Shown: in pieces, positions 58,137 through 64,000 of the stretch
Position numbering within the stretch: the first letter of the stretch is position 1
Layout of the letters: every line of letters begins with the position of its first letter
Source: Sphingobium phenoxybenzoativorans
GTDB lineage: Bacteria; Pseudomonadota; Alphaproteobacteria; Sphingomonadales; Sphingomonadaceae
Length of the DNA: 64,000 nucleotides
NCBI RefSeq assembly: GCF_001757355.1
Contig: NZ_MINO01000014.1
Span: 30,587-94,586, forward strand
Reading direction: 5' to 3'
Notes under the pieces: model-generated
What the model was told of the DNA's origin: nothing
Database searches by the model: none
The model's input: the letters and a program-made list of their open reading frames with translations, nothing else
Program-made: the position numbers and the translations under genes

Positions 58137-59696
58137 CTACGGCTTCGCGGCGGACTGCGGGGCGCCCTTCTGGCAGTGATAGACCAGACGCTCATTGGGT
58201 TGGGGCGGCAGGATGGCGCGCAGGTCGTCCTGCATGCGCTTGATTTTCTCAATGGCCTGCGGATCGGTGGAGCACTGGCCCGAATCCGACTTGGCCCTTA
58301 CCTCCCGCGCGCGTTCCAGCGTTTCGGCGTCGGCGAGATAGCGTTCCGACCGGTAAGTGCCGGTCTGCGGATCGAAACTGTTGACGGACAGAACCGCCTG
58401 TTCGGCCGGGGCGAGGATGCGGCTCCAGATTTCCCCCGCAGGACCGCGCGTGGGGATGAACTGCGTCTTGCCGTTGACGCAGCCGCCCGCCGCCCAGTTG
58501 ATCGCCACATCATTCATATCCGACACGGTGATGCGGCTGCGCGCGGTGTCGATGAGGCAGATATTGTCGCCAAGCGGCGCATATGTGGATGCGCTGGTCA
58601 CCTGCCCATCGTCCGGCATCACGACGCGCTCGTCGATGCTGGAGAAGCTTGGCCGGAGCAGGAAGGTGAGGAGCGCGCCGAGGAGCAGCGCGCCGCCGCC
58701 AATGCCGAACCACATCGCCGGCTTCCGCTTGCCCTGATTATAGTTGAGGCCCGCGGCGCCGATGCCGAGCACGGCCAAGGCGAGGAGGACGGCGGCGATC
58801 GCCATCGCATTCTCACGCCCCGAAATCACCTGTTGTTCCGCCGACTCGCGCGCCTTCGCCATGGCTGCGTCATGGGCTTCGTCGCGCGCTCGGGCGGCGG
58901 CGTCCTTCTGCGCCGTTTCCTCCGCAGTGCGGCGGGCGTCCTCATCCGTGATCTGGGCGATCGACTTGCATTCGGCCGTGGTGCGCAGGAACTGGACGCC
59001 CGCCTGGCGGAGAAAATTGGCGATCTCCCGGTTCGACACGGCAAAGCCGAATTCCGCATCATTGCCGCCATCGGACACCGAGCCGAAACTGTTGACGCCC
59101 AGCACCCGGCCGCAATCATCGACCAACGGGCCGCCGCTGTTCCCCGCCGCGAGCGGGGCAGTGTGCAGGATGGTGTCGTAACCCTTGCTGCTGCGGCCGG
59201 ACGAGATGTTGCCGCTGGTCTTTACCGGGATCAGCGGCTGGACCATCTGCTGGAGGTCGAGGCCCTGCGCGCGGTCCACGGTGCCGGGATAGCCGATGGC
59301 CGTGACATGCTGGCCGTCCTGCGGCGCCCCGGCATAGAAGGTGCTGACGGGCAAAGCCCCCTCGTCAAGCTGGATCAGGGCAAGGTCATTGCCGGGCGAA
59401 AAAGCGACGATCTTGCCGCCATAGCTTTTCTTGCCCTCCGACGGGACCACGCCGATCACGAGGTTTCTTTCCTCGCGGACCAGCTCCACCACATGGGCGT
59501 TGGTCAATATCTTGTCCGGCGCGACCGCAAAGCCGGTGCCGTGGCCGACAAAATAGGACTGGTTGCCGTCCGTCGCGACGATCGCCACCCGGACGACCCC
59601 GCGCGCGGCGGCGGTCAGGTCCTGCTGATCGGCGCGCGCAACGGAAGCGAAGCCGGCAAGGCACAGAATCAGGGCGAGGCGGCGGATCAGAGTCAT
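58137..59696 (-). CDS. Membrane-anchored trypsin-like serine protease, unusual C-terminal domain
   Basis: 519 residues: signal peptide (about 1-22), a trypsin-like domain with the triad H68 in TNAHVV, D104 in GNDLALIQL and S187 in GNSGGPL, an Ala/Arg/Glu coiled segment (about 250-292), two membrane helices (about 297-318 and 327-347) and a C-terminal domain of about 170 residues of unknown fold with two cysteines (DNICLID and GGCVNG). HtrA-like proteases have PDZ domains, which are absent here. The start at 59696 is next to the signal peptide; a much longer frame reads on upstream but is antisense to ada. Confidence 0.82.
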   Translation of the reverse strand: MTLIRRLALILCLAGFASVARADQQDLTAAARGVVRVAIVATDGNQSYFVGHGTGFAVAPDKILTNAHVVELVREERNLVIGVVPSEGKKSYGGKIVAFSPGNDLALIQLDEGALPVSTFYAGAPQDGQHVTAIGYPGTVDRAQGLDLQQMVQPLIPVKTSGNISSGRSSKGYDTILHTAPLAAGNSGGPLVDDCGRVLGVNSFGSVSDGGNDAEFGFAVSNREIANFLRQAGVQFLRTTAECKSIAQITDEDARRTAEETAQKDAAARARDEAHDAAMAKARESAEQQVISGRENAMAIAAVLLALAVLGIGAAGLNYNQGKRKPAMWFGIGGGALLLGALLTFLLRPSFSSIDERVVMPDDGQVTSASTYAPLGDNICLIDTARSRITVSDMNDVAINWAAGGCVNGKTQFIPTRGPAGEIWSRILAPAEQAVLSVNSFDPQTGTYRSERYLADAETLERAREVRAKSDSGQCSTDPQAIEKIKRMQDDLRAILPPQPNERLVYHCQKGAPQSAAKP

Positions 59697-59840
59697 TACG
59701 CGCGCACTACATATGGGCTGCGGGACGCTTGTAAACGGGAAACCATTTCCTCCCTCCCTTTCACGGGAAAGAGGGAGTTTAGAAGGTTTGAGCGCAAGGG
59801 GCGGGAAGCCTTCTCGTCGCGGCGCGGGCAGGGTAGACGC
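59697..59840. promoter_or_regulatory. Divergent promoter region of the protease and ada
   Basis: 144 bp separating divergent genes. It contains a purine/pyrimidine stretch CTCCCTCCCTTTCACGGGA (59752-59770) resembling the outer arm of the atpD-atpC element. No clear -35/-10 or Ada box is apparent. Confidence 0.35.
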
Positions 59841-60899
59841 ATGAACCAGATGACTCACCCCAAAGCCCCTCCAGCGGCGATCGACGCCGATGCCGCATGG
59901 GCCGCCTTTTCCAGCCGGGACCGCGATCAGGACGGCCGTTTTGTGGGCGCGGTGCTCACGACCGGCATCTATTGCAAGCCAAGTTGCCCTGCGCGGCATC
60001 CGAAGCGGGAGAATGTCCTGTTCTTTCCCGACGCCGCCGCCGCGCGGCATGCGGGCTTTCGCGCATGTCTGCGCTGCCGCCCCGACGAGGTGGGGCGGGA
60101 CAGGCTGGCGGTGGAGAAGGCGCTGGCGTTGATCGCGGCGGCAGAGGAGCCTTTGCCGCTGGAAGCGCTGGCGGAGGCGGTGGGCTATGCGCCGCATCAT
60201 TTTCACCGGCTGTTCAAGCGTGATACGGGCGTCACCCCGGCCGCCTATGCGCGGAAGCTGCGCGCCGACCGGCTGGAGACGGCGCTGTCCGAAGGGGGGA
60301 GCGTGACCGAGGCGATCTATGATGCGGGCTATAATGCGCCGAGCCGCGCCTATGCGGACGCGGGCAGGCGGCTGGGCATGACGCCGAGCGCCTGGAAGAA
60401 TGGCGGGCAGGGCGTGACGATCCGCTACACCGTCGCCGACAGCAGCCTTGGCCCCATGCTGATCGCCGCGACGGACAGGGGATTGTGCCGGATCAGTTTC
60501 GACGAGGATGAGACGGAACTGGAACGGCGTTTCCCGAATGCGGATATTCTGCCGGCGGACAAGAATTTCGCCGATCTGGCGGAGGAAGTGGTGGCGCTGG
60601 CCGATCACCCGGCGCGGCGGATGAACCTGCCGGTAGACGTACAGGGCACAGCGTTCCAGCAGGCGGTGTGGGACGCATTGCGCGCGATTCCGCCAGGCCA
60701 GACCCGCACATATAAGCAGGTGGCGGAGAGCATCGGCAAGCCGGGCGCGGTGCGGGCGACGGGAACGGCCTGTGGCGACAATGTGCTGGCGGTGCTGGTG
60801 CCGTGCCACCGCGTATTGCGCAGCGATGGCGGGATCGGCGGTTACGCCTATGGGCTGGAACGCAAGGAAAAGTTGCTGGAGCGCGAGCGAAGCGCATAA
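59841..60899 (+). CDS. ada: Ada, bifunctional methylation regulator and DNA repair methyltransferase
   Basis: Repairs methyl phosphotriesters and O6-methylguanine and activates the adaptive response. 352 residues: Ada zinc domain with C45, C49, C76, C79 (C45 is the phosphotriester acceptor by position), AraC-type helix-turn-helix (HHFHRLFKRDTGVTPAAYAR) and the O6-methyltransferase domain whose acceptor is C322 in LVPCHRVLRSDG. All key cysteines are present. A much longer antisense-free frame upstream is rejected. No alkB or alkA gene is nearby. Confidence 0.95.
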   Translation: MNQMTHPKAPPAAIDADAAWAAFSSRDRDQDGRFVGAVLTTGIYCKPSCPARHPKRENVLFFPDAAAARHAGFRACLRCRPDEVGRDRLAVEKALALIAAAEEPLPLEALAEAVGYAPHHFHRLFKRDTGVTPAAYARKLRADRLETALSEGGSVTEAIYDAGYNAPSRAYADAGRRLGMTPSAWKNGGQGVTIRYTVADSSLGPMLIAATDRGLCRISFDEDETELERRFPNADILPADKNFADLAEEVVALADHPARRMNLPVDVQGTAFQQAVWDALRAIPPGQTRTYKQVAESIGKPGAVRATGTACGDNVLAVLVPCHRVLRSDGGIGGYAYGLERKEKLLERERSA

Positions 60900-61012
60900 G
60901 AGGAGGCAGCTTTCAGCGCTACAAAAAATACATTCATGATTGTCTTTTATAGGAGGCTGTGCGAGCCTCGCCCTGACCCCTCCACAAGATCTGGGGCAAG
61001 AGAGGATGGCCA

Positions 61013-62227
61013 ATGACCATAGAGGAAATCCAGTTCGATCCTTCGCCTGCGCGGCTCGCCGATCTGCGGCAGCGGGTCGCCAACGCGCATCTGCCCCATG
61101 ATTTTGCGAATGCCGACTGGTCCTATGGGATGAATGGCGACGTGCTGCGCGACCTGCTGGATTACTGGCGGGACGGATATGACTGGGACGGGCAACAGCG
61201 GGCCATCAACAGCTTCAAGCATCACCGGGTGACGATAGACGATGTGCCGGTGCATTTCATCCGGGAGCCGGGACGCGGCCCCGCGCCGATGCCGATCATC
61301 CTGTCGCATGGATGGCCATGGAGCTTCTGGGATCTCCACCGGGTGATACGGCCGCTGGCGGACCCGGCCGCTTTCGGCGGCGATCCGGCCGATGCGTTCG
61401 AGGTCATCGTGCCGTCGATGCCGGGCTTTGGCCTTTCCACGCCGCTGACCAGGACGGGCATCAACTTCTGGTCGACCGCAGACCTGTGGCACAAGCTGAT
61501 GACGCAGGCGCTCGGCTTCCCCCGTTATGCGGCGCAAGGCGGCGACTGGGGCGCGCTGACGACCATGCAGCTCGGCCATAAATATGCGGGCGAGCTGCAC
61601 GGCGTCCATATCTCCACGATCGCGCCGCTGACATTGTTCAACCATGAGCGGCCATGGGATGTCACCGCCGGCAATCTGGCGCCCAAGGACCTGCCGGAAA
61701 GCGAGCGGCGGGCGTTTCTGGACTGGCAGGCGCGCATCGCGGCGCATGTGTGCGTTCAGGTGCTCGACCCGCAGACGCTGGCCTATGCGCTGCATGACTC
61801 GCCGGTGGGCCTGCTGGCCTGGCTCGTCGAGCGGCGGCATAGCTGGGGCGATTGCAGGGAAGGACTTTATGCGGCTTTCGACCGGGATTTCCTGATCACG
61901 ACGGCCATGATCTACTGGCTGACGGACAGCTTCGTGACCTCCGCGCGCTTCTATGCGGAGGCCGCCCGCAACCCCTGGCAACCGTCCCACACCCTGTCGC
62001 CCATGGTGCAGGCCCCGACTGGCATCAGCCATTTCACCCATGACGGCACCACGGGGCTTGGCAAGGGTTCGGGCGGGCTGTTCAATCTGACCTTCGAGCG
62101 CCGCCATGACCGGGGCGGACATTTCGCGCCGATCGAGGTGCCGGACATAATCATCGAGGATGTCCGGGCGATGTTCCGGCCCATGCGCCAGTCCTGGAGA
62201 ATCATGTCCCCGCCAAGCAGGTTCTAG
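61013..62227 (+). CDS. Epoxide hydrolase (alpha/beta-hydrolase, EHN family)
   Basis: 404 residues. An N-terminal EHN domain (about 1-110, with SFKHHRVTIDDVPVHFI), then the alpha/beta hydrolase core with the oxyanion HGWPWSFWDL (99-108), nucleophile D178 in QGGDWGA and the catalytic His at about 370 in RGGHFAPIEVPD. Likely hydrolyses an epoxide to a diol; the natural substrate is unknown. A GAGAGG ribosome binding site precedes the ATG. It converges with priA; the two stop codons overlap in a CTAG. Confidence 0.88.
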   Translation: MTIEEIQFDPSPARLADLRQRVANAHLPHDFANADWSYGMNGDVLRDLLDYWRDGYDWDGQQRAINSFKHHRVTIDDVPVHFIREPGRGPAPMPIILSHGWPWSFWDLHRVIRPLADPAAFGGDPADAFEVIVPSMPGFGLSTPLTRTGINFWSTADLWHKLMTQALGFPRYAAQGGDWGALTTMQLGHKYAGELHGVHISTIAPLTLFNHERPWDVTAGNLAPKDLPESERRAFLDWQARIAAHVCVQVLDPQTLAYALHDSPVGLLAWLVERRHSWGDCREGLYAAFDRDFLITTAMIYWLTDSFVTSARFYAEAARNPWQPSHTLSPMVQAPTGISHFTHDGTTGLGKGSGGLFNLTFERRHDRGGHFAPIEVPDIIIEDVRAMFRPMRQSWRIMSPPSRF

Positions 62228-64000
62228 ACAAAACTGTAGGGGTCGACGTCCACGGCGACGCGGGTGCCGGATTTCCAGACGACATTGCCCAGCCATTCGC
62301 GGATCGCCGCCTGCACGTCGAGCTGGCGGGTGGCGTGGACGAGGAGGCGGTGGCGGTGGCGGCCGCGCAGGACGGAGAGCGGGGCGGGCGCGGGGCCGTA
62401 TACGCTCATGCCGTCGATCTGCGGCGCGCTCTTGCCGATGAGGCGCGCGGTTTCTGCCGCCTCGCGCGAATCCTCGCTGGATATGATGATGGCGGCGAAG
62501 CGGCCGAAGGGCGGGGCATTGGCGCGGCGGCGGCTTTCGGTCTCAGCGGCGTAGAAGCGCTCCGAATCGCCCGCGATCAGCGCCTTGATGACGCCAGCCT
62601 CCATCATCCGCGTCTGGAGAAATACGCGGCCGGGCTTTTCCCCGCGTCCGGCGCGGCCGGAGACCTGCACGATCTGCTGGAACGTGCGTTCGGAAGCGCG
62701 CAGGTCGCCGCCCTCCAGCCCCAGATCCGCGTCGATTACGCCGACGAGGGTGAGGTTGGGGAAGTGATAGCCCTTCGTCACAAGCTGCGTGCCGACGATG
62801 ATGTCGATGTCGCCGCCCTCGACGCTTTTCACAAACTCGGCCGCCTTGGCCGGGGACCAGAGCGTGTCCGATGTTACGATGGCGGTGCGGGCGGTGGGCC
62901 AGCGGGCGGCGACCTCATCGGCGATACGCTCGACACCGGGGCCGCAGGCGACGAGACTGTCCTCCTCCCGGCATTCGGGGCAGACCTTTGGCGTTGGCAG
63001 GACATGGCCGCAATGGTGGCAGGCGAGGCGGCTGGTGAGGCGGTGCTCGACCATCCAGGCAGTGCAGTTGGGGCATTGGAAGCGATGCCCGCAATGGCGG
63101 CACAGGGTGAGCGGGGCATAGCCGCGGCGGTTGAGAAAGAGGAGAGCCTGCTCCCCCTTTTCAAGCACTTCGTCGATGGCCTTCACAAGCGGCGGCGCTA
63201 TCCAGCGGCCGCGCTCCGGCGGATCGGACAGCAGGTCCAGGCCAACAATCTCCGGCATTTCCGCGCCGCCATAACGACCGGGCAGCTTGATCTCCGTATA
63301 GCGGCCGATCTCCACCTGATGCCGGGTTTCGATGGCGGGCGTGGCGGAGGCGAGGATGACCGGGCATCCTTCCTGAAGTCCGCGCATCACCGCCACGTCG
63401 CGGGCGTGATAATGGACGCCATCTTCCTGCTTGAAGCTGGTCTCATGCGCCTCATCGACGACGATCAGGCCGAGGGCCGCATAGGGCAGGAACAGTGCGG
63501 AGCGGGCGCCGACGACGACCTTCGCCTGGCCCGACGAAATGGCGCGCCATGCGCGGCGGCGCTCCGACTGGCGCAGGCCGCTGTGCCAGCTAACGGGGAC
63601 GGTGCCGAAGCGTTTCTCGAACCGTTCCAGAAAAGGTTCGGTGAGGGCGATTTCGGGGAGCAGGACAAGCACCTGCCGCCCGCCGCGGATGGCGCTGGCG
63701 ATCGCCTCGAAATAGACTTCCGTTTTGCCGGAGCCGGTGACGCCGTCGAGCAGGAAAGGCTCGAATGTCTGGGCATCGACGGCGGCGACGAAGCGGGCGG
63801 CGGCGGCGAATTGTTCCTCGCTGAGCGCGGGCGGGGCGAAGTCCGGATCGGGATCGGGGAAGGGGGTGTCGGTGGAGACCTCGACAGCCTCGAACGCGCC
63901 GGATTTGACGAGGCCCCGGATCACGGCGTCGGACACGCCGCCGATCAGCGCCAGTTCGCGCACCAGCCCCTGCCGCCCGCCGATGCGTTCGAGCGCCTGG
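62224..64000 (-). CDS. priA: Primosomal protein N' (replication restart helicase PriA), 5'-truncated
   Basis: 3'-5' helicase that reloads the replisome at stalled forks. The frame stays open to the window edge, so the start is upstream; about 592 residues are visible. Walker A GVTGSGKTEVYFEA, the DEAH box VVDEAHETSFKQED, two zinc-binding cysteine clusters (CRHCGHRFQCPNC and CHHCGHVLPTPKVCPEC) and the late motif QVSGRAGRG are present. Its N-terminal DNA-binding domain is largely missing. In many alphaproteobacteria priA is next to atpH; here four genes separate them. Confidence 0.95.
   Translation of the reverse strand, partial: QALERIGGRQGLVRELALIGGVSDAVIRGLVKSGAFEAVEVSTDTPFPDPDPDFAPPALSEEQFAAAARFVAAVDAQTFEPFLLDGVTGSGKTEVYFEAIASAIRGGRQVLVLLPEIALTEPFLERFEKRFGTVPVSWHSGLRQSERRRAWRAISSGQAKVVVGARSALFLPYAALGLIVVDEAHETSFKQEDGVHYHARDVAVMRGLQEGCPVILASATPAIETRHQVEIGRYTEIKLPGRYGGAEMPEIVGLDLLSDPPERGRWIAPPLVKAIDEVLEKGEQALLFLNRRGYAPLTLCRHCGHRFQCPNCTAWMVEHRLTSRLACHHCGHVLPTPKVCPECREEDSLVACGPGVERIADEVAARWPTARTAIVTSDTLWSPAKAAEFVKSVEGGDIDIIVGTQLVTKGYHFPNLTLVGVIDADLGLEGGDLRASERTFQQIVQVSGRAGRGEKPGRVFLQTRMMEAGVIKALIAGDSERFYAAETESRRRANAPPFGRFAAIIISSEDSREAAETARLIGKSAPQIDGMSVYGPAPAPLSVLRGRHRHRLLVHATRQLDVQAAIREWLGNVVWKSGTRVAVDVDPYSFV

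Noticed and set aside
58122..61013. Very long open frames over ada and the protease on both strands (more than 900 codons)
   Set aside because: They join true genes to stretches that are antisense to a second true gene. G+C-rich codon use suppresses stop codons on the opposite strand; ada and the protease explain the region.

Overview
The window is about 65% G+C chromosomal DNA from an alphaproteobacterium, most likely a sphingomonad (Sphingobium/Novosphingobium/Sphingomonas type). This rests on gene order (argS-SPOR-nagZ-scpAB-tatABC, a complete dcw cluster, atpHAGDC without the F0 genes), on meso-diaminopimelate-type MurE, on an FtsZ with an alphaproteobacterial C-terminal peptide, and on intergenic inverted repeats of the kind common in sphingomonads. 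It is mostly core chromosome. I see no prophage, transposase, CRISPR array, tRNA or rRNA.

Region by region: 1-5.9 kb, the end of argS, a SPOR protein, nagZ, scpA, scpB, tatA, tatB and tatC. 5.9-10.1 kb, a 42-residue entericidin-like lipoprotein, a SleB-type cell-wall hydrolase, a cysteine synthase and two envelope proteins of unknown role. 10.4-29.0 kb, the division and cell-wall cluster mraZ-rsmH-ftsL-ftsI-murE-murF-mraY-murD-ftsW-murG-murC-(65-aa ORF)-murB-ddl-ftsQ-ftsA-ftsZ. Nearly every junction up to ftsQ is a 1-4 bp stop/start overlap, so translation is probably coupled. 29.1-37.6 kb, a second SPOR protein, a dGTPase-like HD hydrolase, then a tandem glycine riboswitch and gcvT-gcvH-gcvPA-gcvPB with a trailing DUF938 methyltransferase. 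37.6-41.9 kb, small accessory genes: a Rap1a/Tai-like secreted protein, an EamA transporter, an exported methyltransferase and an A+T-rich DUF4272 gene. 41.9-50.2 kb, an isolated CpaF ATPase, two tandem paralogous polytopic membrane proteins, a polyprenyl-phosphate-type glycosyltransferase with a methyltransferase, and another polytopic protein. 50.2-55.9 kb, the ATP synthase F1 operon atpH-atpA-lysE-atpG-atpD-atpC on the minus strand, with a LysE-family transporter and two inverted-repeat elements inside it. 56-64 kb, a chemoreceptor, a membrane-anchored trypsin-like protease, ada, an epoxide hydrolase and the 5'-truncated priA.

The first half is a wall and division programme: lipid II is made by MurC-F, MraY and MurG, polymerised by FtsW and FtsI, positioned by FtsZ, FtsA, FtsQ and FtsL, and remodelled or recycled by NagZ, the SleB hydrolase and two SPOR proteins that probably bind septal glycan. 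Tat exports folded proteins across the same envelope. The glycine-cleavage operon is switched on by glycine through its riboswitch.

The most notable non-gene signals are a pair of inverted dispersed elements about 190 bp long that share a 57/59-identical core (near 1.8 and 40.6 kb); a family of roughly 90-bp inverted repeats (three copies); a highly structured element between atpD and atpC that seems to supply the atpC ribosome binding site; a start codon buried in a perfect 13-bp hairpin just after ftsZ; and a microprotein gene coupled to murC and murB. I do not see a clear new multi-gene system.
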